Assembly (NCBI RefSeq): GCF_009928485.1
Contig: NZ_JAABNP010000023.1
Span: 1 to 64,000, forward strand
Reading direction: 5' to 3'
Length of the DNA stretch: 64,000 nt
Origin: Clostridium sp. C2-6-12
GTDB taxonomy: Bacteria > Bacillota > Clostridia > Clostridiales > Clostridiaceae
A program made the translations under genes and the position numbers. Each line of letters begins with the position of its first letter. The stretch's first letter is position 1. The notes beneath the pieces were generated by a model, which was given only the letters and a program-made list of their open reading frames with translations, was not told the origin of the DNA and ran no database searches. This document shows positions 8,942 through 18,205 of the stretch, one piece after another.

Positions 8942-9786
8942 TACAATTCCCTCCCTGTTAAATGCAAAAATATTTCTTCTAAATTTGGTTCCATAGAATG
9001 AATTGATAACACCTGTCCATTTTTCATCCATTCACTTATATTTTCTGCACTTTCTTCATTATTCTTTACAGTAACTAATTTATCCTCACCTTTTAATTTA
9101 ACTTGTATCTCATCACCTGAATATTTCAACTTTAAATCTTCTGGTTTGCCTATCTCTACTATTTCTCCTTCATGTAAAAACGCTACCCTATCACAAAGCT
9201 TATCAGCCTCTTCCATATTATGTGTAGTCAAAAATATAGTGGTACCTTCATTATTTATTTTTCTGAGAAACATATGAATTTCTAAGGTTGTTCCTGGATC
9301 TAACGATGAGGTAGGTTCATCTAAGAATAATAGTTTTGGTTTATGAAGCACTGCTTGTGCAAGCATTACTCTCTGCTTCATTCCTTTTGATAATTTTTTT
9401 ACAGGCTTATTTTCAAATTCAATCATATTCATACTTTCTAATACATATTGTACATCTTTTTCTTGTAGTTTATTAATCTCTGCAAAAAGCATTAAATTAT
9501 CTTTAACAGTAAGTCTTTCATATAAACCACTATTATCAGAAAGTATACCTATATCTCTAAATTGATTAAACGCTTCAACATATGGATTCTTTCCAAAAAC
9601 TGATACTTGTCCATTCGTAGGTGTTAATTGTGATGTAAGAATCTTAATAGCAGTAGTCTTTCCTGCACCACTTGGACCCAAAAATCCGAATACCTCTCCT
9701 TCTTTAACATTAAAATTAAGATTTTTTAATGCTATGTTATTATCAAACACTTTTCTTACATTTCGCATAGTAATTACATTTTCCAA
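8941..9786 (-). CDS. ABC exporter ATPase, CcmA/NatA type
   Basis: A 281-residue ATPase with Walker A GPSGAGKTTA, signature LSKGMKQRV, Walker B LLFLDEPTSSLDP and a His switch in LTTHNMEEAD. The extra C-terminal 60 residues are usual in drug or bacteriocin exporters. The start is a TTG at 9786 nine bases after GGAGG; no ATG is better placed. It is co-transcribed with the ABC-2 permease and probably controlled by the neighbouring LytTR protein through the repeat array upstream. Confidence 0.88.
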   Translation of the reverse strand: MENVITMRNVRKVFDNNIALKNLNFNVKEGEVFGFLGPSGAGKTTAIKILTSQLTPTNGQVSVFGKNPYVEAFNQFRDIGILSDNSGLYERLTVKDNLMLFAEINKLQEKDVQYVLESMNMIEFENKPVKKLSKGMKQRVMLAQAVLHKPKLLFLDEPTSSLDPGTTLEIHMFLRKINNEGTTIFLTTHNMEEADKLCDRVAFLHEGEIVEIGKPEDLKLKYSGDEIQVKLKGEDKLVTVKNNEESAENISEWMKNGQVLSIHSMEPNLEEIFLHLTGREL

Positions 9787-9810
9787 AATAACTTTCCTCC
9801 TAATTCTATA

Positions 9811-9830
9811 TTGATTAATACGTTAATCAA
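9811..9830 (-). promoter_or_regulatory. 20-bp palindrome in the exporter 5' leader
   Basis: Perfect arms TTGATTAA (9811-9818) and TTAATCAA (9823-9830) around TACG, 25-44 bases ahead of the ATPase start. It is downstream of the predicted -10, so it would act as a roadblock operator or an RNA stem in the leader. No cognate regulator can be named. Confidence 0.45.
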
Positions 9831-9858
9831 TTGTCTAGATGTTTTGAATAATGTAATT

Positions 9859-10008
9859 ATCATATATTTAAAGTTTACAAACTATAAAACTACCATGAAA
9901 GGAGTAAAATTAGAATTTAACAATGTAATTTATACTATGAAAGGAACAGTACAAATCATAAAATCGTAATATATTCAGCTGAATGGAGTGTATATTGTAT
10001 TAAATGGA
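9859..10008 (-). promoter_or_regulatory. Exporter promoter with four 21-bp-phased LytTR-type repeats
   Basis: A -10 TATGAT (9859-9864) and a poor -35 TTATAG (9882-9887) are 17 bases apart. Immediately upstream are four direct repeats of consensus TGAAWGGA (plus-strand reading), ending at 9903, 9945, 9987 and 10008. The spacings are 42, 42 and 21 bases, all multiples of two helical turns. The first two share ATGAAAGGA exactly. A weak -35 with phased direct repeats next to it is the geometry of LytTR-activated promoters, and a LytTR gene lies directly upstream. Confidence 0.65.
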
Positions 10009-10012
10009 ACAC

Positions 10013-11026
10013 TTATATTTTCAAGATTTCCTTTAATTCTGAAAGTTTTCCTTTTGAAAGTGGAATTGAACTTTTAGTTTTGTCACTTAACGTTAAACTG
10101 TAACTATTTCTTGTCCATGTTACTACTTCTCTTACTTTTTGAAGATTTACAATATAAGATCTGTGACATCTAAAAAATCCAAAATGCTCTAATCTACCTT
10201 CAAGCTCCGTTAAAGACAACATACATGGAAACTTTTCTCCTCTTACATTTAAACTACTTACTCCTGATTCACTTTCTATATAATCTATTTCTACAGGATC
10301 AAATAATAAAATTCTTTCTTCAATTTTAGCTGGAATCTTTTCAATCCTATGCAAGAATTCTGATTCTTCTTTATCACTTGATACAATAACTTCTTCTTTT
10401 TTATCTTCTGTTTCTTTTAATCCATCTTCATCAAGAATATATGTTTTTCCGCCAATTAACATTGCATCCTTAAAAGATGTAGATATACTTAACACTGCTG
10501 TGCCTTTAGTGCATAAGTCTTCTATATTTTGAAGTATTATTCTTGCTGACTCCTTATCCATATTAAATATTGGATCTTGAAGTACTAAAATTTTTGGTTC
10601 TTTTAATATTTCTCGAGCAAAGCTAAGCATTTTTCTTCTAGCATAATTTAAGTTTTTTATTTTTTTATCTGCAATCTCTAATAATGAAAGCTTTAACATT
10701 AATTCTTTATTGTTAATGGTTGAACCAATTATTTCACTGTAGTACTTAATATATTCTTCTACTGTAAGCCTGCCATAAAAACCTTCATCTCTAAATACTA
10801 CGCCAATATTTATTTTATTTTTCTTTATATAATCACTATGAATTATTCCATCTATGTATATTTCTCCGCCACCAATTATTTCCTTATCCAATATGAGATC
10901 TATTAAAGAATCACTAAACTCGCTACCTGTTTCAATGCTTATTAAACTTCCTTTTTTTACTGTAAGACTTATATTATTTATTAAAATGTTTCCTAGTTTT
11001 TTATATAAACCTTTTATTTCTAACAT
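10013..11026 (-). CDS. Degenerate ABC-ATPase domain fused to LytTR DNA-binding domain
   Basis: Probable transcription regulator of 337 residues. Residues 1-210 follow the ABC-ATPase fold in length and order, but the key motifs are lost: the Walker A position reads ETGSEFSDSLI with no GKT, the signature reads LNYARRKML, and Walker B reads ILVLQDPIFNMD with Gln for the catalytic-region Glu. A charged linker (about 210-240) leads to a C-terminal LytTR domain with the hallmark FFRCHRSYIVNLQKV. ATG 11026 has GGGGGAAG upstream. It sits just upstream of the ABC exporter operon and its repeat array, so it likely controls that operon. Confidence 0.8.
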   Translation of the reverse strand: MLEIKGLYKKLGNILINNISLTVKKGSLISIETGSEFSDSLIDLILDKEIIGGGEIYIDGIIHSDYIKKNKINIGVVFRDEGFYGRLTVEEYIKYYSEIIGSTINNKELMLKLSLLEIADKKIKNLNYARRKMLSFAREILKEPKILVLQDPIFNMDKESARIILQNIEDLCTKGTAVLSISTSFKDAMLIGGKTYILDEDGLKETEDKKEEVIVSSDKEESEFLHRIEKIPAKIEERILLFDPVEIDYIESESGVSSLNVRGEKFPCMLSLTELEGRLEHFGFFRCHRSYIVNLQKVREVVTWTRNSYSLTLSDKTKSSIPLSKGKLSELKEILKI

Positions 11027-11177
11027 TATAATTTCTTCCCCCAATTCAATACTTATCTAACTATCTCATATTAATATACACATTAGATAAATTATTACAC
11101 TATATGGTAATAATGGTCAATCTTAATTTATATACTAACTTTCTTTCTAAGAAAAAATACTAATATGCATATTTTTG

Positions 11178-11243
11178 TGTTAAATATTTTAAGGACTATA
11201 TATAGTTTTATTTATAGATAAAACTATATACAGTCCTTAAAAA
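11178..11243 (-). terminator. Terminator after the EAL-GGDEF gene
   Basis: Long imperfect hairpin: AAGGACT plus TATATAGTTTTAT (11191-11211) against ATAAAACTATATA plus AGTCCTT (11218-11237). The outer bases GTGTT and AACAC extend it. The U-run after the stem on the minus strand is broken, so efficiency is uncertain. It lies between two minus-strand genes. Confidence 0.65.
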
Positions 11244-11284
11244 ACACCTTGAATTTCTTTATTAAACTAACTAAATTAAAGTAT

Positions 11285-13036
11285 TTATATAATCATATAA
11301 CAACTTCCACCATTTTGTTTACATTTCTTTTTAAGTTTACTCGATTCTTTTGCCAAAACATAAATACTTGCAAATTCCCTTTTCCTATTAGTTAAAGCAG
11401 CTATTGAGACCGATACTAGAGGAAACCTTTCTTCTACTCCATGTCTGTTTTGAGCTATTATATATCCATTATTTAAATCTCTTTCCTCATAACATTCTAA
11501 TGCAAGTGAATCGAAATCGCTTATTATTCTTTCGCATATTTCTTCTACTTCCCAAGAACAAACTACTGTAATAAAATCATCACCACCAATATGACCTATA
11601 AAATCACTCGATGAAATATTAGCATTTATTGATTTTGCTAAATTTTTTATTATTTTATCTCCGCTTTCAAAACCATAAACATCATTATAAGGTTTAAAAT
11701 TATCAATATCAAAATACAATACACAATATTCCTTCCTTGAAGAAATACATTTTTCAAGAGTTTGTTCAATTATTACGTTGCCTGGAAGTCCAGTTAATGG
11801 ATTTGAATGCCTAGCATTATCTACCTCTATTTCAATTGTTTTTTCAAGCAAATCTTTTATTGTCACAGTTCCATAATATTTTGAATCTTTAGTTACTGTA
11901 ACGAAATCATATAATGTATCATTTGTTCTTGCCATTGCAAGTTTTATAACCTTATCAATTGGAACTTTATAATCAACACTTAAAAAGTTTGTATTCATTA
12001 TATTTGATATAGCCTTGGATGAATATATACTATAGCCATACTGCCAACCTAATTTGCTATAAAATGAATTTCTTGTGACAACCCCTTTTACCACACCATC
12101 ATCTACTATGCAAATTCCTAATAATTCTTGATTTTTCTTAAACATAGAATCAACATCAGATACTAATACTGTTGACTCTAGTGATTCAGACTTTTTTGAT
12201 ATACTACTAATATAAACATTAGCTATATTATATCCATATTGATCATTTTCTTTTATGTTCATAGCTTTTATAGTATTGATTATCTCATCTTTAATTGGAA
12301 TTAAACCTTCTTGTGGTCGTTGAATAAAATACCCTTGCCCATATTGAACACCAATATCTATTAGTGTCTTAAGTTCTGCCGCTGTCTCTATTCCCTCTGC
12401 AATTAAGCTCGCTTCTGTTAGTTTTGAAAATTCACACATGCTCTTAATTATAGCTTGCTTAGTTTGATCTTTATCTACACCACGAACAAGTTCCATATCC
12501 AACTTTATATAGTTGGGCTTAACATGGCATATTCTATTTAGGCCTGAATGACCTGAACCCAAATCATCAATAGCTATCTGATAATTTTGATTTTTACAAT
12601 ATTCAATAGTTTCTATAAAACTATTTATACTTTTAATTTCATCTCTTTCTGTTATTTCAAAAATTATATTATTGCAATCTAAATTATATTTTTTTAAATA
12701 TTCACTTGTAAAAGAATTTCTAAATTTTAAACTATTAATTATTTGAGGATTAATATTTAGAAATAATTTAACATCTAATTTCATCTTACTTATATTCTCT
12801 AATGCTTTTGATCTAAATGCTTCCTCCAATTCCCATAACTTATTACATTTTTTAGCAATCTTTAAAAGTACCTCTGGATTTTGCATATAGGAATTTTGTG
12901 GTCCTCTGCTTAAAGCTTCATATCCCATTACAATACCATTAGTAAGTGAAATAATTGGTTGGAAAAGTGATTTTATATTGGTGGTCTTAATTATGTTATA
13001 AAATTCTTCATATTCATAATCTTTATAATTTTCCAT
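11285..13036 (-). CDS. EAL - CBS pair - GGDEF cyclic-di-GMP protein
   Basis: Soluble 583-residue protein. The N-terminal EAL phosphodiesterase domain (about 20-240) keeps the EAL motif in YEALSRGP, the metal and catalytic segments EITERDE, AIDDLGSG, KLDMELVRG and AEGIE, and the terminal GYFIQRP, so it should be active. A CBS-pair-like region follows (about 270-400). The C-terminal GGDEF domain has the substrate segment YFDIDNFKPYND but GGDDF at the active site. It probably hydrolyses c-di-GMP under control of a ligand bound by the CBS pair. ATG 13036 with AAAGGA is preferred to a GTG at 13063. Confidence 0.87.
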   Translation of the reverse strand: MENYKDYEYEEFYNIIKTTNIKSLFQPIISLTNGIVMGYEALSRGPQNSYMQNPEVLLKIAKKCNKLWELEEAFRSKALENISKMKLDVKLFLNINPQIINSLKFRNSFTSEYLKKYNLDCNNIIFEITERDEIKSINSFIETIEYCKNQNYQIAIDDLGSGHSGLNRICHVKPNYIKLDMELVRGVDKDQTKQAIIKSMCEFSKLTEASLIAEGIETAAELKTLIDIGVQYGQGYFIQRPQEGLIPIKDEIINTIKAMNIKENDQYGYNIANVYISSISKKSESLESTVLVSDVDSMFKKNQELLGICIVDDGVVKGVVTRNSFYSKLGWQYGYSIYSSKAISNIMNTNFLSVDYKVPIDKVIKLAMARTNDTLYDFVTVTKDSKYYGTVTIKDLLEKTIEIEVDNARHSNPLTGLPGNVIIEQTLEKCISSRKEYCVLYFDIDNFKPYNDVYGFESGDKIIKNLAKSINANISSSDFIGHIGGDDFITVVCSWEVEEICERIISDFDSLALECYEERDLNNGYIIAQNRHGVEERFPLVSVSIAALTNRKREFASIYVLAKESSKLKKKCKQNGGSCYMII

Positions 13037-13063
13037 ATATAAATTTCCTTTCAAAAGCTCCAC

Positions 13064-13371
13064 TTTATATAATACACATCCTTTCTAAAATATTTATCTA
13101 ATACACATTCAAAATTATTATTCCGTTCATTCTAGATATACTTAAAAATAAAGGCTTAAAACAATCTGCATTTTAATATTCATTATTTTCACTTCATTTT
13201 GTCAAAGAAATAAAATTGCTACATATATTATCTTTCTCACTATTTATAATAGTAGACTTACGAAGTTAAGCTAATGTTCTATTCATGTAAAATTGATGTA
13301 AAATTATAAATATATTAACTAATTGTATATATATTTTTTATATGGACAAAATAAATATCTCTAAAAACATT
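13064..13371. other. AT-rich gap before the 49-aa gene
   Basis: About 300 bases of divergent upstream sequence shared by the EAL-GGDEF gene and the small gene at 13389. I see AT-rich promoter-like stretches such as TATATTTTTTATAT near 13329 but no ORF, tRNA or strong palindrome. Confidence 0.35.
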
Positions 13372-13388
13372 AAGGAGGTATGAACTCT

Positions 13389-13538
13389 ATGGATAATATA
13401 GACGATAAATCACTACATGATATGGCCAAAAAAATGATAATTGACGGTGAGTCTTTTGATGTAATTATGGAGAAAACCCATTTAAGATTAAAGGATTTAA
13501 AAAGAATTCAAAAAGATGAAATAAATCCAAAATTTTAA
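13389..13538 (+). CDS. 49-aa protein with Rpn-tail-like helical motif
   Basis: Short gene with an excellent ribosome site, AAGGAGG (13372-13378), ten bases before ATG 13389. An in-frame ATG at 13380 is too close to that site. The peptide contains LHDMAKKMIIDGESFDVIM and then EKTHLRLKDLKRIQKDE. This resembles the short C-terminal AKxLIxEGxSxExIxxxTGLSxxEI motif of Rpn/PD-(D/E)XK family proteins, a possible DNA- or protein-binding helix pair. A strong terminator follows, which supports an independent small gene. Its function is unknown. Confidence 0.6.
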   Translation: MDNIDDKSLHDMAKKMIIDGESFDVIMEKTHLRLKDLKRIQKDEINPKF

Positions 13539-13556
13539 ATAAACTTTTTAATATTC

Positions 13557-13606
13557 GAAAATTAAGCTTAGATTGCCAGTTGGCGCAGTCTAAGCTTTAA
13601 TTTTCA
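13557..13606 (+). terminator. Intrinsic terminator of the 49-aa gene
   Basis: Stem GAAAATTAAGCTTAGA (13557-13572) against TCTAAGCTTTAATTTTC (13589-13605), one bulged base, loop around CCAGTTGGCG. The A/T-rich outer arms supply the U-run. Confidence 0.8.
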
Positions 13607-13717
13607 AGATAATATATTCTACTTTATAGTAAATAATATAATATATTGTAATTTTATCTATATTTTGATGTATAATATAAATATACTTATATTTTTAAAC
13701 TAAAGGAGATGGTCTAA

Positions 13718-15853
13718 ATGATATCCTATTTTATTCTTATTTATGGTGTTCTAATTATTTCCCTCTTTGTAATCGTTTATCTAATTAAGTACATTTTTTC
13801 CCAAGATACTGGTACTGCTAAAATGCAGGAAATATCAAATTACATCAAAGAAGGTGCTATGGCTTTTATAAAAAGACAATATAAGACAATATTTATGTTA
13901 TCTATTTTAACATTATTCTTAATTCTGTTATGTAATTACCTAGGTAATTCTTCGAAAGATTCTAATGCTGCTATGTTAATTTCTTTTAAGACAGGCATAG
14001 CATTCATAGCGGGAGCATTTTGTTCTGCTTTATCAGGTTATATAGGAATGTATATGGCCGTTAATTCAAATATACGAGCTGCTGCTGGTGCAAAAAAAGG
14101 ATTAAATAATTCTCTTCAAATAGCACTTAAAGGTGGCGCTGTTACTGGACTAGCTGTTACTTCTCTTTCTCTTTTAGGAGTTGCTTCTCTTTTTCTTATA
14201 TATGGTGGTTTTTCAGGTAATGACACTCTTATAAAAGAAGCTCCTTCTCTAATAGTAGGCTTTGGCTTTGGCGCTTCCTTTGTTGCACTTTTTGCTCAAC
14301 TTGGAGGAGGTATATATACAAAAGCTGCTGACGTTGGTGCCGATCTCGTTGGTAAAGTTGAAGCAGGCATTCCTGAAGATGATCCTAGAAACCCAGCTGT
14401 TATTGCAGATCTAGTTGGTGACAATGTTGGAGATTGTGCTGGTAGAGGTGCTGATCTTTTTGAATCTACAGCTGCTGAAAATGTAGGTGCTATGATTTTA
14501 GGTGTAGCACTTTATCCAGTCTTTGGCTGGAAAGGAATCCTATTTCCACTTGTATCAAGAGCATTAGGAATCTTAGCTTCAATCGTTGGAATATTTCTTG
14601 TTAAAGTGAAAAACGACAATGATGACCCTATGAAAGCATTAAAGGGTGGTTTTATTATAACTTCCCTAATTAATATGGTACTTCTATTTTTTGTAGTGAA
14701 AAATATGTTAAGTGGAACTTTAGAAAATGGAACTAATGTAAATTATATTTATTTATATGGATGTGCTTTAGCCGGAATAATCCTAAGCTATATATTTGTA
14801 ATTGTTACTGACTATTATACTTCCATAACTCACAAACCAGTAAAAGATATTGCTAATTCTTCTGAAACTGGTGCAGGAACTAATATAATAACTGGTTTAT
14901 CCGTAGGAATGGAATCTACTGCCCTACCAGTATTATTTATATCTTTATGTATATTTATTTCATATAAATTAGCTGCTCTAGCTTTACCTGGAGTTGCAAA
15001 TGCTGGTTTATATGGTACTGCAATAGCTACTATGGGAATGCTATCAACTTGCACATACATACTAGCTATGGATACCTTTGGTCCAATAACAGATAATGCT
15101 GGTGGTATTACAGAAATGTCTGGTGCCCCTGAAGAAATTAGAGTGATAACTGATAGATTAGATGCTTGTGGTAATACTACAAAAGCTTTAACAAAAGGCT
15201 ACGCTGTTGGTTCAGCTGCTCTTGCAACCTTCTTGCTATTTTCTGCTTACTTGGACGAAGTAAAAAGAATTCTAGGCGTACCTTTAGATTCTTGGTTTGC
15301 AGTTGATATTGGTAAGCCTGAGGTATTTATAGGTGGCTTTATAGGTGCTATGATTGTATTCTTATTTAGTTCTACTGCAATAAAAGCTGTTGGAAAGGCT
15401 GCTCAATATGTAATATTAGAAGTAAGAAGACAGTTTAAGGAAATTCCTGGAATAATGGAAGAGACAGCCAAACCTGACTATGCTAGCTGTGTTGATATAG
15501 TTACTAAAGGAGCATTAAAAGAAATGATTCTTCCTGGAATATTAGTAATTTCAGCACCTATAATAGTTGGAGTAATTCTAGGTAAAGAAGCTGCCGCTGG
15601 TTTCTTAATGATAACTACAATAACTGGTGTTATTATGGCTCTATTCTTAAATAATGGTGGCGGTGCATGGGATAATGCAAAAAAACTAATAGAACTTGGA
15701 TCACATGGTGGCAAAAAATCTGAAGCCCACAAAGCTAGTGTTGTTGGTGATACAGTTGGTGATCCATTTAAAGATACTGCTGGTCCATCACTTCATGTAC
15801 TTATAAAACTTGTAAGTACTTTAACTTTAGTATTTGTTGCACTATTCAGTTAG
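13718..15853 (+). CDS. hppA: Membrane-bound proton-translocating pyrophosphatase
   Basis: Integral membrane PPase of 711 residues with about 16 helices. It couples pyrophosphate hydrolysis to ion export, saving energy in anaerobes. The substrate loop has KAADVGADLVGKVEAGIPED, then DDPRNPAVIADLVGDNVGDC, and the C-terminal half has DAYGP-like MDTFGPITDNAGG and GDTVGDPFKDTAGP. The K+-dependence position reads GNTTKALTKG. A Lys there (Ala in K+-dependent enzymes) is the known marker of K+-independent, usually proton-pumping PPases. TAAAGGAG precedes ATG 13718. Monocistronic, with a terminator on each side. Confidence 0.95.
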   Translation: MISYFILIYGVLIISLFVIVYLIKYIFSQDTGTAKMQEISNYIKEGAMAFIKRQYKTIFMLSILTLFLILLCNYLGNSSKDSNAAMLISFKTGIAFIAGAFCSALSGYIGMYMAVNSNIRAAAGAKKGLNNSLQIALKGGAVTGLAVTSLSLLGVASLFLIYGGFSGNDTLIKEAPSLIVGFGFGASFVALFAQLGGGIYTKAADVGADLVGKVEAGIPEDDPRNPAVIADLVGDNVGDCAGRGADLFESTAAENVGAMILGVALYPVFGWKGILFPLVSRALGILASIVGIFLVKVKNDNDDPMKALKGGFIITSLINMVLLFFVVKNMLSGTLENGTNVNYIYLYGCALAGIILSYIFVIVTDYYTSITHKPVKDIANSSETGAGTNIITGLSVGMESTALPVLFISLCIFISYKLAALALPGVANAGLYGTAIATMGMLSTCTYILAMDTFGPITDNAGGITEMSGAPEEIRVITDRLDACGNTTKALTKGYAVGSAALATFLLFSAYLDEVKRILGVPLDSWFAVDIGKPEVFIGGFIGAMIVFLFSSTAIKAVGKAAQYVILEVRRQFKEIPGIMEETAKPDYASCVDIVTKGALKEMILPGILVISAPIIVGVILGKEAAAGFLMITTITGVIMALFLNNGGGAWDNAKKLIELGSHGGKKSEAHKASVVGDTVGDPFKDTAGPSLHVLIKLVSTLTLVFVALFS

Positions 15854-15874
15854 ATATTATCCTTTGAATATTAG

Positions 15875-15912
15875 AATGCCCTATAGAACAACTTTTGCTC
15901 TATAGGGCATTT
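15875..15912 (+). terminator. Intrinsic terminator of hppA
   Basis: Arms ATGCCCTATAGA (15876-15887) and TCTATAGGGCAT (15899-15910), loop of 11 bases, then TTTATG. The symmetrical A/T flanks may serve the convergent chemoreceptor gene as well. Confidence 0.85.
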
Positions 15913-16031
15913 ATGTATATATCGCCTGCTTAACCAGCAACAACTTAAGATTAAAATTTTATTTGTTAATATAAATTTATCAAAATTTAATTTTCATTTG
16001 AATTTCACCTTATTAAAAGGTTATCTAAGGC

Positions 16032-18005
16032 TTATAATCTAAATTTCTTTGTATAAGTTTTTAATTGTTCCGCTAATGTATTTAAAGTTTCAACTTCTCT
16101 AACGATATTTTCGCTATAAGTTGTTTGTTCTTCCGTACTTGCCGTTACTTCTTCTGTACTTGCAGCAGTTTCTTCAGATACTGCTAAAATTCTTTCCATA
16201 TCTTGTTGTATGTGTTCCCCTGCATCTTTAACACCATCAGTAAAGCTTGAAATCTCTTGTATTTCCCTGGTAATAACATCAACTACCTCTAAAATATTAT
16301 TAAATATCTTCGAAGTATTATGTACTGCTTCATTTTGCTCATTTATAGCCTCTGTAGCATTAGTTGCCGTATCTACAGCTTTATTAGTAGTATTTTGGAT
16401 ATCTTTTATAATTGTTTGAATCTTTCCAATGGAATCTTGTGATTCTTCAGCAAGCTTTCTGACTTCATCTGCAACAACTGCAAAGCCTTTCCCTTGTTCC
16501 CCTGCTCTTGCCGCTTCTATAGCCGCATTTAATGCTAATAAATTTGTTTGTTCCGCTATACCTTCTATTACTTGGATAATTTGTCCCACTTGAGCTGTCT
16601 TATTATCTAAAGTGAAAATAACCTCAGATACTTCTCCAACTGCACTTGTACTTTCTGCCATCTTTATATCTTGTGTCTTTACAATTTGAACACCATTTCT
16701 GACTAACTCTTCAGCTTTTGATGAAGATTCGAAGGACCTTGATGTATTAGCTGCAATTTCATCTATAGATCGAACGATTTTGTTAACTAATCCAAAGGTA
16801 TTTTCAACACTCTTAGCTTGTTCATCACTTCCAAGTGCTAATTGACTTGTTGCATCTGCAATTTGACTGGCTACAATTTCAGCCTGCTTAGAGGCATCTA
16901 ATACATCCTTTGTAGATACCGTTACATTATCTGATGCTGAAGTAATTTCTCTAACCAAAGTTTTTAAACTTTCTCTCATGTCCGTGAAAGAATCTGATAA
17001 TTCTCCTATTTCATCTTTTGCATTAACTTTGAACTCATGCGATAAATTTCCTTGTGCTAATTCCTTAGCTGCTTCCTTTAAAACTAATAGCGGCTTTATC
17101 ATACTCTTTGATAAAATTACACCTATTATAATAGAAGCAATTAATATTACTGCTGCTATAGAAAGCATCTTTACTTGAGTTTTTTTAACTACTGAAAGAG
17201 CATCATCATGAGTTTGCCTAACTACAACAGCCCATTTTGTACTAGGTACGTTAGTATGGCTCCCGAATGCCTCTACTCCGTCATATTGATATACTTGTGC
17301 GCCTGATTCACCGGCTATAGCCTTTTTTACAACTTCTACATCTGAAATATTTTTTCTTTCCTCAACCAATTTTGCATCTGGATGTGCTAAAATTTGTCCT
17401 TTTGTATCAGTTATAAAAGCATATCCTGTTTCTCCAATACTAATTTTACTCCTCATTTCTTCTATTACAGATAAATCTAAAGTTCCACCTAACATTCCTT
17501 TAAATTCACCTTGAGGTGAAAAAATTGGCATTGCAATAACTACTGCTGGTTTACCAGTTGTCTTTGAAATTAATACATCACTAATAATTGATTTTTTATT
17601 TGCAGATATAGCCTTAAAATAATCCCTATCAGACATATCGTCAAACTGAGTTTTATCATCAGACCTAGCAACTTGCTTTCCTTTTATATCTGTTACAAAT
17701 AAAAGTGCAAAATCAGCATGCTTTTTATTGATTTCCTTTAAAATATTTTTTTGATCATCAATATTGTATAACCTCAAATCATTAGTCAAAGCAATACTTT
17801 CTAGTAAAGATACATGTTCAGTTAAAAAACCATTAATTTCTTGACTTAAGCTTATTGATAATTCTTTTGTAGTGTAAGTTAAGTTATCACTTATTACTGC
17901 TACTTGTGAATTTGTTGATATTATTCCTACTATTGATACTGATAAAATAACCAATACTATAAGTAAAGATATTATCTTAGTTCCTAGTTTTAACCTCTTA
18001 AACAT
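16032..18005 (-). CDS. Methyl-accepting chemotaxis protein with dCache sensor
   Basis: Membrane chemoreceptor of 657 residues. A membrane helix near residues 10-30 is followed by a double-Cache extracellular sensor (about 35-275, with SDRDYFKAI and [17 protein letters not shown]), a second helix (about 280-300), a HAMP domain (about 302-355) and a signalling domain with the invariant hairpin tip [19 protein letters not shown]. Cache domains of this type bind amino or carboxylic acids. ATG 18005 has AGGAGG nine bases upstream; the earlier ATG at 18014 directly abuts it and is unlikely. It is not in a chemotaxis operon. Confidence 0.93.
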   Translation of the reverse strand: MFKRLKLGTKIISLLIVLVILSVSIVGIISTNSQVAVISDNLTYTTKELSISLSQEINGFLTEHVSLLESIALTNDLRLYNIDDQKNILKEINKKHADFALLFVTDIKGKQVARSDDKTQFDDMSDRDYFKAISANKKSIISDVLISKTTGKPAVVIAMPIFSPQGEFKGMLGGTLDLSVIEEMRSKISIGETGYAFITDTKGQILAHPDAKLVEERKNISDVEVVKKAIAGESGAQVYQYDGVEAFGSHTNVPSTKWAVVVRQTHDDALSVVKKTQVKMLSIAAVILIASIIIGVILSKSMIKPLLVLKEAAKELAQGNLSHEFKVNAKDEIGELSDSFTDMRESLKTLVREITSASDNVTVSTKDVLDASKQAEIVASQIADATSQLALGSDEQAKSVENTFGLVNKIVRSIDEIAANTSRSFESSSKAEELVRNGVQIVKTQDIKMAESTSAVGEVSEVIFTLDNKTAQVGQIIQVIEGIAEQTNLLALNAAIEAARAGEQGKGFAVVADEVRKLAEESQDSIGKIQTIIKDIQNTTNKAVDTATNATEAINEQNEAVHNTSKIFNNILEVVDVITREIQEISSFTDGVKDAGEHIQQDMERILAVSEETAASTEEVTASTEEQTTYSENIVREVETLNTLAEQLKTYTKKFRL

Positions 18006-18172
18006 TAAGTACATCCTCCTTTATATTTTTCTGAAAGTTCGAATCCTAGATCATAACCAAATGCCTTCTATTAATTTACAAATAGTGCAGATTTATGTAT
18101 GAAACCTATACTTTTTTATCGAATATTGTTAAACTTTCTTAACACTTATTTCCAAGTTATTTAATTAATAAA

Positions 18173-18192
18173 GACAGGAACTTCTTCCTGTC
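18173..18192 (-). terminator. Terminator of the DUF4474-like gene
   Basis: Arms GACAGGAA (18173-18180) and TTCCTGTC (18185-18192) around CTTC, with TTTATTAATT following on the minus strand. It ends the gene at 18206-19090. Confidence 0.75.
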
Positions 18193-18205
18193 AAATAAAA
18201 ACATA

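Noticed and set aside
10013..11026. Functional ABC transporter ATPase
   Set aside because: Walker A, signature and Walker B catalytic residues are missing, and the C-terminal LytTR domain makes a regulator more likely.
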